Assembly: GCF_002204185.1 (NCBI RefSeq)
Contig: NZ_MXPU01000008.1
Location: 62,001 to 126,000 of the forward strand
DNA: 64,000 nt
From: Rhizobium esperanzae
GTDB taxonomy: Bacteria > Pseudomonadota > Alphaproteobacteria > Rhizobiales > Rhizobiaceae
Reading direction: 5' to 3'
Shown here: positions 33,980 to 42,586 of the stretch, piece after piece
How the letters are laid out: each line of letters begins with the position of its first letter
How positions within the stretch are numbered: position 1 is the first letter of the stretch
Program-made: the position numbers and the translations under genes
The notes under the pieces: model-generated
What the model was told of the DNA's origin: nothing
The model's database searches: none
Seen by the model: the letters and a program-made list of their open reading frames with translations, nothing else

Positions 33980-34996
33980 TTACTTGCCGCGAACCGTGTC
34001 GAGCTCCTTGAAGAGCTGCGTGACGGTCTCCGCGCCGATCTCAGCCGTGAACTTGTCGATCAGCGGCTTGACGGCGTCGCGCAGCTTCTGCGTCTCTTCG
34101 GGGCTGAGTTCGGCGACTTCCATGCCGGTCTTCTTGATTTCCGCGATCGCGTTGGCATCCTTTTCCCTGGACACCTTGCGCTGATAGTCGCGGGCTTCCG
34201 TCGCGGCGGACTGGAAGACCGCCTTTTCCTCATCGTTCAGACCATCCCAGAACTTCTTGCTGATGAGCACGATCTGCGGATTGTACTGGTGACGGGTGAT
34301 CGTCATGTACTTCTGCACTTCGAAGAATTTGGCATTGATGATGTTGGCGGCCGGGTTCTCCTGGCCGTCGACGGTGCCGGTCTCAAGCGCTGTATAGAGC
34401 TCCGTATAGGGCAGCGGCACGGCATTGGCCCCGAGGCTGTTGAAGAGTTCGATCGGGATCGGCGACTGGATCGTGCGGATCTTCAGGCCCTTGATATCCT
34501 CGAGCTTGGTGACGGGATGACGGTTGTTGGTGAGGTTACGGAAGCCGAGCTCCCAATAGGCGAGACCGACGAGGCCGGTATCGGGCAGAAGCTTCATCAG
34601 GCTCGTGCCGAACGCGCCGTCCATCACCTTGTCCGCCTCTTCGCCGCTGTTGAAGAGAAAGGGTAGGTCGACGGCGCCGAACTGCTTGACGTTGCTGGCG
34701 AGAATGCCGGCGTTGAGCACGGTCATCTCGATGACGCCGCCCTGCAGCGCCGACACCGTCTGAACGTCGCCGCCGAGCACACCGCCCGGAAACAGCTTGA
34801 CCTCGATCTTGCCGCCGCTCTTTTCCTTCATCAGCTCGGCAAACTTCTCCATGCCCATCACCTGGGGATGGCCCTTGTTGTTGGCAGCGGCGAATTTGAG
34901 GCTGTGTTCGCGGATTTCGGCCATTGCAGGGCCGCTTGCCAGGAGGGCAATCGGCAGGGCCAGCCCCAGAGCCAGTTTCGTCAATCTAGTCAGCAT
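33980..34996 (-). CDS. TRAP transporter substrate-binding protein DctP
   Basis: A 338-residue periplasmic binding protein of the DctP family with signal peptide MLTRLTKLALGLALPIALLA ending about AMA/EI. Family segments are LKFAAANNKGHPQVMGMEKF, VKLFPGGVLGGDVQTVSALQ, NLTNNRHPVTKLEDIKGLKI with its arginine that binds the carboxylate of the ligand, and VDGQENP. GGGAGG precedes ATG 34996; an upstream start at 35050 gives no signal peptide. Given its neighbours the ligand is probably shikimate, quinate or dehydroshikimate. Confidence 0.9.
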   Translation of the reverse strand: MLTRLTKLALGLALPIALLASGPAMAEIREHSLKFAAANNKGHPQVMGMEKFAELMKEKSGGKIEVKLFPGGVLGGDVQTVSALQGGVIEMTVLNAGILASNVKQFGAVDLPFLFNSGEEADKVMDGAFGTSLMKLLPDTGLVGLAYWELGFRNLTNNRHPVTKLEDIKGLKIRTIQSPIPIELFNSLGANAVPLPYTELYTALETGTVDGQENPAANIINAKFFEVQKYMTITRHQYNPQIVLISKKFWDGLNDEEKAVFQSAATEARDYQRKVSREKDANAIAEIKKTGMEVAELSPEETQKLRDAVKPLIDKFTAEIGAETVTQLFKELDTVRGK

Positions 34997-35064
34997 GTTT
35001 TCCTCCCAGGATGAGGCCGGCATCTCCCTCCGGCCATGTTGAAATTCCATCGCCGCAGGCGAAG

Positions 35065-36345
35065 TCAGTGCCCGAACCAGGCGACCGGCGCGGTCACCAG
35101 TGTGGGAAAAAGGACGAGCAGAAAAAGAACGATCAGTTCGGCGATCATGAAGGGAATGACGCCCTTCATCAGATCCTCCATCGAGAGCTTCGACACGCCG
35201 CAGATGACGTTGAGAACCGTGCCGACCGGCGGCGTTATCAGCCCGATCGAATTATTGATGATGAACAGCACGCCGAAATAGACCGGATCGATCCCCGCCT
35301 GCTTGATGATAGGCATCAGCACCGGCGTCATGACCAGGATCGTCGGCGTCATGTCCATGGCGGTGCCGACGACGACGATCAGCACCATGATGGCAAGCAG
35401 CAGCAGTGTCTGATTATCCATCAGCGGTTCGACGAGAGCGGCGAGTTCGCCGGGCACGTCGGCGACGGTGATCAGCCATGCCGAAACGGCGGCGCAGGCC
35501 ACCAGGAACATCACCACTGAGGTGATTTTCGCGGCCGCGACGAAGACCTCGAACAGCCGCGACGGCGGCAGTTCCCGATAGACGACCATCGATACGAAGA
35601 GCGAATAGACAGCCGCGACGACACCGGCTTCAGTCGGCGTGAACACGCCGAATTTCAGGCCGAAGATGATGATCAGGGGAAGCATCAGCGCCCAGATGCT
35701 CTCGGCGAATGCCTTCATCCGCACCGCGCTGCTTTGCTTCGGCGGAAGGGCGAACTGCTCCTTGCGCGCCACGATCAGCCAAGTGACACAAAGGGCCGCG
35801 CCGATCATCAGGCCTGGAAAAATGCCGGCCAGGAACAGCTTGGTGATCGAGACCCCGCCGATGACGCCATAAAGGATGAAGCCTATCGAGGGCGGGATGA
35901 TCGGGCCGATGATCGAGGCGGAAGCGAGCAGGCCGCCGGCGCGAGCCGGATCATGGCCCGATTTCAGCATCATCGGGAAGAGCAGGGCGCCAAGCGCGGC
36001 CGCATCGGCGACGGCCGATCCGGAAAGGCTCGACAACACACAGGCCGCGAAGATGGCAACAAAGCCGAGGCCGCCCCTGATATGGCCGACCATGGCCATG
36101 GCGAGATTGACGATGCGGCGCGAAAGGCCGCCTGTGTTCATCACCTCGCCGGCGAGAAGGAAGAAAGGCACGGCCATCAGCGGAAAGCTGTCGGCGCCGT
36201 TCAGCACGTTCTGCGCGACGATCTGCGCATCGAACATGCCGAGATACATCATCAGCGCCACGCCTGTAATGATGAGGGCAAAGGCGATCGGAACGCCGAG
36301 CGCCATCGGACCGAGAAGGGCGCCGAGGAAGATCGTGACAGTCAT
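35065..36345 (-). CDS. TRAP transporter large permease DctM
   Basis: A 426-residue membrane protein with about twelve hydrophobic spans, typical of the large TRAP permease. Conserved parts include LGVPIAFALIITGVALM, SLSGSAVADAAALGALLFPM, RAGGLLASASIIGPIIPPSI and GLITPPVGTVLNVICGVSKL. It uses an ion gradient to import the solute delivered by DctP. It lies between the small permease gene (10 bases upstream) and dctP (68 bases downstream), the standard order. Confidence 0.93.
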   Translation of the reverse strand: MTVTIFLGALLGPMALGVPIAFALIITGVALMMYLGMFDAQIVAQNVLNGADSFPLMAVPFFLLAGEVMNTGGLSRRIVNLAMAMVGHIRGGLGFVAIFAACVLSSLSGSAVADAAALGALLFPMMLKSGHDPARAGGLLASASIIGPIIPPSIGFILYGVIGGVSITKLFLAGIFPGLMIGAALCVTWLIVARKEQFALPPKQSSAVRMKAFAESIWALMLPLIIIFGLKFGVFTPTEAGVVAAVYSLFVSMVVYRELPPSRLFEVFVAAAKITSVVMFLVACAAVSAWLITVADVPGELAALVEPLMDNQTLLLLAIMVLIVVVGTAMDMTPTILVMTPVLMPIIKQAGIDPVYFGVLFIINNSIGLITPPVGTVLNVICGVSKLSMEDLMKGVIPFMIAELIVLFLLVLFPTLVTAPVAWFGH

Positions 36346-36355
36346 GACGCGCTCC

Positions 36356-36919
36356 TCAGTGCTTCGGCTTCAGAACGGGGAATACCGTCTGCGCGGGATC
36401 TTCAAGTGCCGCCTGTTCCTCGCTGTCGCGCACAAGCTCGGCGGTCGTCACGTCGATGCGGTCGGTCACGATGGCAAAAGCATCCCACAGAAGGATGAAA
36501 AAGGCCGGCACGCCAAAGGCGAGCCCCGCGCCGTAGAAGACGCCCATCGAAATGCCAGTCGCCGGGGCCGAGACGTGAAGGTTGATTAGCGTCTGGGCCC
36601 AGCTGCCGCTGATCATCAGCCAGGTGGCGACCAGCATCATTCCATAGCCGAGGAGCACGGCGAGCTTCGCGAGGGTTTTCGGGAGGCGGACGATGAGGGA
36701 GTCGACGCCGAGATGGGCATGCTCGCGCATTGCCACCACCGCGCCGAGGAAAGTCAGCCATATGAAGAAGATACGCGACAGCTCTTCCGACGAGGTGATG
36801 CCTTGGTTGAAGGCATAACGCAACACGACGTTCCCGAAGACGAGGACGACCATGCCCGCCAGTAACAGAGCGATCGTTGCTTTCAGCGCGAAGAAATAAA
36901 AGTCGATAATACGGGTCAT
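36356..36919 (-). CDS. TRAP transporter small permease DctQ
   Basis: A 187-residue membrane protein with four hydrophobic spans. It shows GMVVLVFGNVVLRYAFNQGI, SSEELSRIFFIWLTFLGAVV and MREHAHLGVDSLIVRLP, the DctQ signature with R-E-x-x-H-x-x-V-D. ATG 36919 has a GGAGGAG site. It is the first gene of the catabolic operon (dctQ, dctM, dctP, aroE-like, quiC1-like), and its promoter overlaps a palindrome that probably binds the divergent TetR-type regulator. Confidence 0.9.
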   Translation of the reverse strand: MTRIIDFYFFALKATIALLLAGMVVLVFGNVVLRYAFNQGITSSEELSRIFFIWLTFLGAVVAMREHAHLGVDSLIVRLPKTLAKLAVLLGYGMMLVATWLMISGSWAQTLINLHVSAPATGISMGVFYGAGLAFGVPAFFILLWDAFAIVTDRIDVTTAELVRDSEEQAALEDPAQTVFPVLKPKH

Positions 36920-37035
36920 TCGCTCCTCCAAGCGCGGCCTTGTCTAGGCCGTCCGCCGACCATCCGTCAGACATGCGAAAGCGTGCCGTGACCGAACAAT
37001 TGCCGTCGCGATCAATTCCTCCATTGTCGCGATTC

Positions 37036-37064
37036 CAAAATGTACTAACTAGTTCGTATGTCAA
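37036..37064 (-). promoter_or_regulatory. Promoter of the TRAP operon with palindromic operator
   Basis: On the minus strand TTGACA (37059-37064) and ATTTTG (37036-37041) are spaced by 17 bases. The spacer is almost entirely filled by the 16-base palindrome TACTAACTAGTTCGTA (37043-37058, one mismatched pair). A repressor bound there would block RNA polymerase; the divergent TetR-type protein encoded at 37200 is the obvious candidate. Confidence 0.6.
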
Positions 37065-37199
37065 GCGTCATCTATTGAAACATGCAGCCAAGATGAATAA
37101 GACTGACGAAAAGACAGATGGAGACGTTCGCGTCGAACGCCGGCCACAGTCTGAATTCCTTATGCACGACAACAAGTTAGAGGATCGGCAATCAGGCTC

Positions 37200-37838
37200 A
37201 TGGCGGAACGGGGCGAAAACGGCCGGAAGAACGATCCACAGCAGACGAAGGAAGATATCCTCCTCGTCGCAACGGAGGAATTCTCCACCCATGGGCTTGC
37301 CGGCGCCCGCGTCGACGCGATCGCCGAGAAGACGCGCACCTCGAAGCGGATGATCTATTACTATTTCGGCAGCAAGGAAGGGCTCTATCTTGCCGTCCTC
37401 GAGCAGTCCTACCGCAAGATACGCTCGCTGGAATCCGATCTACATCTGTCCAATCTCGAGCCGGAAGAGGCGTTGAGGACGCTGATCTCAACGACTTTCG
37501 ATCATGACGAGGCCAATCCTGACTTCGTTCGTCTCGTCAGCATCGAGAACATCCATCATGCCGCCCATATGCTTCGCTCCGAGGCGATCCGCGATCTCAA
37601 CGTCTCGGTCATCGAAACCATCGCCGGCATTTTGCAGCGCGGCTTCGACCAGGGCGTCTTCCGGCGGAACGCCGACCCGATCGACATCCATATGATGATC
37701 AGCGCCTTCTGCTTCTTCCGCGTCTCGAACCGCTATACGTTCGGCACGATCTTCCGGCGCAACCTATCGGACAGCGACACCATCGAGCGCCATCGCGGAA
37801 TGATCGCCGATGCCGTCGTCAGCTATCTGAAAAGCTGA
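37200..37838 (+). CDS. TetR family transcriptional regulator
   Basis: A 212-residue regulator. The N-terminal helix-turn-helix is KEDILLVATEEFSTHGLAGA, then RVDAIAEKTRTSKRMIYYYF and GSKEGLYLAVLE, a standard TetR pattern; the C-terminal part is a variable ligand-binding helix bundle. It is transcribed away from the TRAP/shikimate operon, 280 bases apart, with a palindromic operator in between. It is probably a repressor released by the aromatic-pathway substrate. Confidence 0.88.
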   Translation: MAERGENGRKNDPQQTKEDILLVATEEFSTHGLAGARVDAIAEKTRTSKRMIYYYFGSKEGLYLAVLEQSYRKIRSLESDLHLSNLEPEEALRTLISTTFDHDEANPDFVRLVSIENIHHAAHMLRSEAIRDLNVSVIETIAGILQRGFDQGVFRRNADPIDIHMMISAFCFFRVSNRYTFGTIFRRNLSDSDTIERHRGMIADAVVSYLKS

Positions 37839-37851
37839 CGGCGCGGTCTCC

Positions 37852-38874
37852 TCAGCCGCGCTGGGAAAGCAAGGGCATCGCAATTTCGAATTCGGCGCCG
37901 GCGCCGGTCGTCTGCCGAAGGTGGATCGTGCCGCCGTGGGAGCTGAGCATGGCATGGACGATGCCGAGCCCCATGCCGGTGCCGCCCTCTTCGCGGCGGG
38001 TCGAGAAGAACGGCTGAAAGATGCGGTCGCGGTTTGCCTCGGAAATACCGCTGCCATCGTCACGGACGAGAATGAGTGCTGTTCGGGCGTCGGCCGACAC
38101 GGTGAATTCAAGCAGCGCGGCGCCGTGCTGCAGGGCGTTGTCGGCAAGGTTGGCGAAAACGATGATGGCAGCCTCGTCGGGAAGCGCAATCAATGTCTCC
38201 GTATCGCCTTTCCCTGAGATATCAAGAGCGGGAAATCGCTGGCACAGTAGGGCCATGACGCTTGCAATGCTGGCTCCGCCCCCGGTCATCGGCATTTCCG
38301 CCTGTGCAAGTTCCCTCAGCCGCTGCAGCAGCGCGTCGAGACGGACAGCGTCGGCGGCGATGTTGTCCAGAAAGTGCAGGCGTTGCGCCTTCGTCATCGC
38401 TCTGTCGGCATCATCATCACGCAGAAGCTCCGCCGCGCCCCGAATGGCTGTCAGGGGCGATTTCAACTCGTGGGACACATGAGCGGCAAAGGAGCGGACA
38501 TATTCGGTGCGGTCGACCAGTTTTCCCGCGAGATCGAGGAAACTCTGCGACAAGACGGCGATCTCCCGCGTCCCATAGCTTTCAAGCGGACGGATCGCTG
38601 CCTTGCCGCCGCGGGCGATCTCATCCGTCCGGGCGATCAGGGCGTCGATGGGACCGGTGATGGTGCGCGTCAGCACGTAGGCGACGGCGAGCGTCAACAC
38701 GAGGACGACGACGAGGGCGATGATTTCCACCGGCTCCATCCGGTTCGCGCTCGCCTCCGTGGCGCGAAACCAGATGACGATCAGGACAGGCAGCGCCATC
38801 ACCGTGAGAAGCACCGCGTAGACGATCAGCGCCAGCGGCGGCCGCCATTTCACCCGGACTTTCGGCGCCGGCAT
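37852..38874 (-). CDS. Sensor histidine kinase, CreC-like
   Basis: A 340-residue membrane kinase. Two hydrophobic segments at about 14-36 and 49-69 are separated by only a dozen residues, so there is almost no periplasmic sensor. A HAMP-like linker leads to the phosphoacceptor SHELKSPLTAIRGAAELL (His near residue 134), N box NLADNALQHG, and G boxes VRDDGSGIS and GGTGMGLGIVHAML. It begins on the last base of the response regulator stop codon (TGATG). The cognate regulator and a DUF4173-type membrane protein precede it, so that protein may be the sensor element. Confidence 0.9.
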   Translation of the reverse strand: MPAPKVRVKWRPPLALIVYAVLLTVMALPVLIVIWFRATEASANRMEPVEIIALVVVLVLTLAVAYVLTRTITGPIDALIARTDEIARGGKAAIRPLESYGTREIAVLSQSFLDLAGKLVDRTEYVRSFAAHVSHELKSPLTAIRGAAELLRDDDADRAMTKAQRLHFLDNIAADAVRLDALLQRLRELAQAEMPMTGGGASIASVMALLCQRFPALDISGKGDTETLIALPDEAAIIVFANLADNALQHGAALLEFTVSADARTALILVRDDGSGISEANRDRIFQPFFSTRREEGGTGMGLGIVHAMLSSHGGTIHLRQTTGAGAEFEIAMPLLSQRG

Positions 38875-39581
38875 CACGCCTTCCTCCCGATTTCACCGCC
38901 GAGCTTGAAGCCGATGCCGTGAACGGTTGCGATGACCCCGGAGCCGCCGACGGCGGCCAACTTGGCCCTGATATTGCGGATATGGCTGTCGATCGTGCGA
39001 TCGGCGACATAGGTGCCGGCGCCGTAGGCCGCCTCCATCAATTGCTCGCGGCTGAAGACCATACCGGGCCGTAACAGCAATGCGTCCAGGATGGCGAATT
39101 CGAGCGCCGTCGTCGCAACAGCGCTCTTGTCGAACATAACGGTCCTGCCGGCGCGATCCAGGCTGAGCTCGCCGGCGACGAGCGTGACGTGGCGCCTATC
39201 CGGCCCCGCTTCGTTGCCGCTGCGCTTCAGGATCGCCTTCACCCGCGCCACGAGTTCACGCGGGCTGAAGGGCTTCGTCACATAGTCGTCCCCGCCGATT
39301 TCGAGGCCCAATATCCTGTCAATCTCCTCGTCGCGCGCCGACAGAAACAGGATCGGTAGTCCTGACGTCGTGCGGATCTGACGGCAGACTTCCAGACCGT
39401 CCATACCGGGCATGCCGATGTCGAGAATGATCAGATCGATGTTGCCGCGGCGGAAGGCCGCCATCGCCTCCGCACCGTTGCGGGCCGCCATCGACGCCAA
39501 GTTCGCGCGTTCAAGGGCGAAACAGATCACATCGCGGATGTGAGGTTCGTCATCGACGACGAGAATACGGGGCGCCATCAC
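38874..39581 (-). CDS. OmpR family response regulator, CreB-like
   Basis: A 235-residue regulator. The receiver has the acidic pair in LVVDDEPHIRD, the phosphoacceptor aspartate in LIILDIGMPGMDGLEVC and the conserved lysine in DDYVTKPFSPRELVARVK. The C-terminal winged helix ends RTIDSHIRNIRAKL and GIGFKLGG. It overlaps the upstream gene by four bases (ATGA) and the kinase gene by one base, so the three are translated together. Confidence 0.92.
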   Translation of the reverse strand: MMAPRILVVDDEPHIRDVICFALERANLASMAARNGAEAMAAFRRGNIDLIILDIGMPGMDGLEVCRQIRTTSGLPILFLSARDEEIDRILGLEIGGDDYVTKPFSPRELVARVKAILKRSGNEAGPDRRHVTLVAGELSLDRAGRTVMFDKSAVATTALEFAILDALLLRPGMVFSREQLMEAAYGAGTYVADRTIDSHIRNIRAKLAAVGGSGVIATVHGIGFKLGGEIGRKA

Positions 39582-41122
39582 CAGTCCTGCGTTGGTTTGT
39601 CGTGCCTGTTGTTATCGTTCTCGTTCGATCTTGCAATGGTCGCAGGAGACAGAAGATAGTTCTCCAGTCGCGCCGCCCGGAAGGTCCAGTTCCGCCAGCC
39701 GCTCCGGCGCATCCCGAAATTCCTGGAGAGATAATACCGAGCTGTCACCGCTTCGCTCCTCTGGTCGATCAGGTGGTCCGGCAGCTTGCGGAGATAGAGA
39801 TCGAGCGCCGGTATGACGGAGGGGCCAAGCGAGGAGAGATAAGCAAGGTCGAGCGGCGGACCCTCCCGAGTGATCTCCTGGCTGTGGGCGACGTTGAAGC
39901 GAGCGATGAAAGCCGGAAAGTCGATGAAGGCGCTGATATAGAGAACCGTCACAAGAGAGGCGAGGTTCATTGCGATCAGCCATTCGTTGGATCGGTTGAG
40001 CAGAATGCGCAGCAGGATGAGCACGAGACCGATGGCGACGAGCCCCATCCAGAGACCGGCGGCAACACGCAGTTCCGTCAGCGAATAGGCTTCGATGTAA
40101 AGCCCAAGACGCAGCATCGACGACAGGCAGAGAAGGACGTTCTGAGCGATCCAGGCGTGGACAAGGCCGCGGATGAGCGGACTATAGTCGCCGGGTCCGC
40201 CGCGTCGCATCGCAACGAGGACAAAACCGGCGGCCAGAAGCGCCGTCGCAATCAGGGGATAGGCGCCGCGATGTGCATATTCAGCATGACTCATGTGATC
40301 CGGCAGATCCACGCCACCCCAGAGATAGACGAGATCGAGGAGCGTCTGCACCGCAAAGACGGCATTGAACAGGGCGAGCGACCGCAGCAGCGAGGCGTGG
40401 CCGAGCGGTGCATTCCTGGCGGGCACGATCATGAACGTCCTGCCGGCCTGCGACCGCGCAGCACGCCGCTTCAAGCGCGGCCGCAGCATCGCCCAAACCA
40501 CGATGGCGGTCATCAGCCAGAAGCCTATCCGCCAATGATCGAGGAACTGCAGCAGAACGCCGAAATCGACGCTCCGCAGCGCAATCTCGATAAGCGGGTT
40601 CGCAGCCGCAAAGAGAGACACGAAAACCGCTGCGAGAACGACAGGCATGATCCAAAGACCGATGCCCTGTCGAACGCTGACAAGGGAGAGGCGTCTGCCC
40701 GGCTTCGCAAGATATTTCTTGATGCTCTCGACAAGTCGCAAAGGAATGACGAGAGCGAACCGAAGAAATACCGGGGGCAGGGCTGCTAGCCGACGAGGCA
40801 TCAGGTCGGCGCTGACGAGAGCGACCGACATCAGCCCACCGACGCAAAAGGCAAGGCCCGTGAGTGAGGGCGCTTCCAGCAGGGGCGCCGAAGCCAGGAC
40901 CAGAAAGCCCACGAGAAGAGCCGCTGTCGAAGGCGATGGCGGCTTGCGCGCCGAGAACAGAATGCCGACGCAGACCGCAACAGCAAAGAGAAAAAGATTG
41001 ATCCCGGGCGCGTGACCGAAGATCAGAAAATCGGCAAGCGCCACCAGCGCAAGCAGCGCGGCGACCCGGCCGCTGCCGCGCCTGATGGGCAGCGGTTGTG
41101 TCAGGATGTCGGCTGTGTCCAT
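39578..41122 (-). CDS. DUF4173-type integral membrane protein
   Basis: A 514-residue protein with about twelve hydrophobic segments in its first 400 residues (for example LLALVALADFLIFGHAPGIN and GIGLWIMPVVLAAVFVSLFA) and a soluble C-terminal tail of about 110 residues. The repeated membrane pattern and the segment HAEYAHRGAYPLIATALLAA match the DUF4153/DUF4173 family, whose function is not known. It overlaps the response regulator gene by ATGA, an arrangement that suggests it takes part in sensing for the CreBC-like pair. Confidence 0.78.
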   Translation of the reverse strand: MDTADILTQPLPIRRGSGRVAALLALVALADFLIFGHAPGINLFLFAVAVCVGILFSARKPPSPSTAALLVGFLVLASAPLLEAPSLTGLAFCVGGLMSVALVSADLMPRRLAALPPVFLRFALVIPLRLVESIKKYLAKPGRRLSLVSVRQGIGLWIMPVVLAAVFVSLFAAANPLIEIALRSVDFGVLLQFLDHWRIGFWLMTAIVVWAMLRPRLKRRAARSQAGRTFMIVPARNAPLGHASLLRSLALFNAVFAVQTLLDLVYLWGGVDLPDHMSHAEYAHRGAYPLIATALLAAGFVLVAMRRGGPGDYSPLIRGLVHAWIAQNVLLCLSSMLRLGLYIEAYSLTELRVAAGLWMGLVAIGLVLILLRILLNRSNEWLIAMNLASLVTVLYISAFIDFPAFIARFNVAHSQEITREGPPLDLAYLSSLGPSVIPALDLYLRKLPDHLIDQRSEAVTARYYLSRNFGMRRSGWRNWTFRAARLENYLLSPATIARSNENDNNRHDKPTQDW

Positions 41123-41277
41123 TGGTGCTCCTCTTGCGGATGCCCATTTTCAATCATGATGAGCGTATTTCCCAGCCTTGCCTCGATAGGAACCTCGGTC
41201 AGCCACCACCCGTCCTTGCGCAGGCGATCCGGCAAGGTTGGCGATGTGACGCGCGGCGGGGTGTCGTTTTTGCTCAT
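41101..41277 (-). CDS. Small protein overlapping the DUF4173-type gene
   Basis: A 58-codon frame starting MSKNDTPPRVTSPTLPDRLR and ending at a TGA inside the first codons of the downstream membrane protein gene (22-base overlap). It reads as a protein, with D-G-W-W-L-T-E-V-P and L-G-N-T-L-I-M-I-E, but the ribosome site is weak (GGGG twelve bases before the ATG). The overlap suggests translational coupling. I recognise no family, and it could be a leader peptide. Confidence 0.4.
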   Translation of the reverse strand: MSKNDTPPRVTSPTLPDRLRKDGWWLTEVPIEARLGNTLIMIENGHPQEEHQWTQPTS

Positions 41278-41532
41278 GACGGGAAGATGCCCCGCCGGAT
41301 TGCAGATTTTGTGCAGAGAGCGAGGAGCAATTCAGGAGATTGTCCGATCGGGAAGTCATGGAGGGTCGCTCCCGCTCACAACGGGCGTGACGACGGATGG
41401 GAATTCCCCGATCCCTCCGGAGCGCGACAACGAACGTCACCCGATCAGGTGATGCTTCTGCCGGTTCAAGGGGATGGCAAGTCGAAATGAACTAAGGAAG
41501 CGGGGAATATCGCCGGTCGGCGAGCGAGGACC

Positions 41533-41721
41533 TCATCGGTATCGAGGCGCACGCCTGGCATTATGGAGCAACTCGCAGGCTGTCGCGAATGGTCCGAAGA
41601 GTTTGAGCAACAACGCTTGCTCCTCGACATCTATCCGATGGCGAGCGCAGAACTCGGTTACGGACCAGACTTTCGTCAGTTCGTCCGTTTCGATTTGCTT
41701 GGGTTCGATGTGTTCGGTCAA
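41533..41721 (-). CDS. Conserved small protein, paralogue of the one at 131-319
   Basis: A 62-residue protein that starts at TTG 41721, supported by GGAGG eight bases upstream. Residues 18-56 (VWSVTEFCARHRIDVEEQAL, LLKLFGP, LLHNARRAPR) align with the 62-residue protein at 131-319. It is soluble and charged, with no known domain. On the minus strand it lies between the RapA-like gene upstream and the two-component operon downstream. Confidence 0.6.
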   Translation of the reverse strand: MTEHIEPKQIETDELTKVWSVTEFCARHRIDVEEQALLLKLFGPFATACELLHNARRAPRYR

Positions 41722-41814
41722 GGGCGTGTCCTCCGAACATCGAGACTACGCCCGCCTCTCTTTTATAAGAACTAGCTAAAAAGGGTTATGTCTGCCAAGG
41801 GGCGGCACATGTAC

Positions 41815-41842
41815 AAAAAAGCCCGCCGATTGCGCGGCGGGC
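41815..41842 (-). terminator. Intrinsic terminator after the RapA-like gene
   Basis: GCCCGCCG (41821-41828) pairs with CGGCGGGC (41835-41842) around a six-base loop, and on the minus strand the stem is followed by TTTTTT (41815-41820). It lies 27 bases beyond the stop codon of the RapA-like gene and is the strongest classical terminator in the window. Confidence 0.85.
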
Positions 41843-41869
41843 GTCTTGTCTCACTGATCTCGCTGCGGA

Positions 41870-42586
41870 TCAAACACCGACGCTGTCGGGATGAGCGTCC
41901 GTGCCGAGGATGTTCAGCGTCACCTTGGCAGTGTCCGTATGGCCTTCGCCGTCGGAGATCTTATAGTAACGGAGAACTTCCGTGTAGGTCTGACCATCGT
42001 TCAGATCGCTCGTCAGATCATAGGTGAACGAGCCGTCGGCCTTGACGTGGAACATGCCGTAGGTGCCCTGAACATCGGTTACGGCATCAGCCTTGGAGTC
42101 CACCTTCGTGCTCAGAAACTGACGGAGAAACAGCTTGCCGTTGTCGCCGGCAATGTCGTTGTCGAGAACGTTGCCGGCGATGGGGCTGCCTTCGGTGAAG
42201 CTGTAGGTATCGTCGACTGCGATCGGCTTTTGGGTAACGCCCTGTATGTTCAGCGTGAAAAGGCCAACATCGGTGTGACCGCTGCCATCGGAGATCTTGT
42301 ACGATACCTTCTCCTGGAGCAGTTCCCCGTTGGTGAAGCCAATCTTTGCAGCATCGCTCAGAACATAGGTATAGCTGCCGTCCGGCTTGACGAAGAACGT
42401 GCCGTACTCACCCTGAATTTCGGTGACCTGGCTCATGCCGCTCTTAGCACCAACGCTGGCACCGTCAAAGGCGCGCAGGAACAGGTGACCGTTGTCGGAC
42501 GAATCGTTGGAAAGCAGATTTCCGGAAATTACGTCAGTTTCTTGAAATATTGCACTATCATCAGTTGCGTGAATTGGGGAAGCCAT
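41870..42586 (-). CDS. RapA-like secreted protein with two cadherin-like (VCBS/CHDL) repeats
   Basis: A 238-residue, roughly 24 kDa acidic protein made of two homologous repeats of about 110 residues: residues 7-114 (DDSAIFQETDVISGNLLSND ... YGTFFVKPDGSYTYVL ... YKISDGSGHTD) and 120-230 (DDTYSFTEGSPIAGNVLDND ... YGMFHVKADGSFTYDL ... YKISDGEGHTD). Size and two-repeat layout match the Rhizobium adhering proteins RapA, calcium-binding surface proteins exported by the PrsDE type I system and involved in cell aggregation and attachment. There is no Sec signal peptide, as expected. TTTAGGAG precedes the ATG and a strong terminator follows. Confidence 0.75.
   Translation of the reverse strand: MASPIHATDDSAIFQETDVISGNLLSNDSSDNGHLFLRAFDGASVGAKSGMSQVTEIQGEYGTFFVKPDGSYTYVLSDAAKIGFTNGELLQEKVSYKISDGSGHTDVGLFTLNIQGVTQKPIAVDDTYSFTEGSPIAGNVLDNDIAGDNGKLFLRQFLSTKVDSKADAVTDVQGTYGMFHVKADGSFTYDLTSDLNDGQTYTEVLRYYKISDGEGHTDTAKVTLNILGTDAHPDSVGV

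Noticed and set aside
41563..41775. Plus-strand frame of 70 codons
   Set aside because: It is antisense to the 62-residue protein at 41533-41721, which is supported by a paralogue and a ribosome site.
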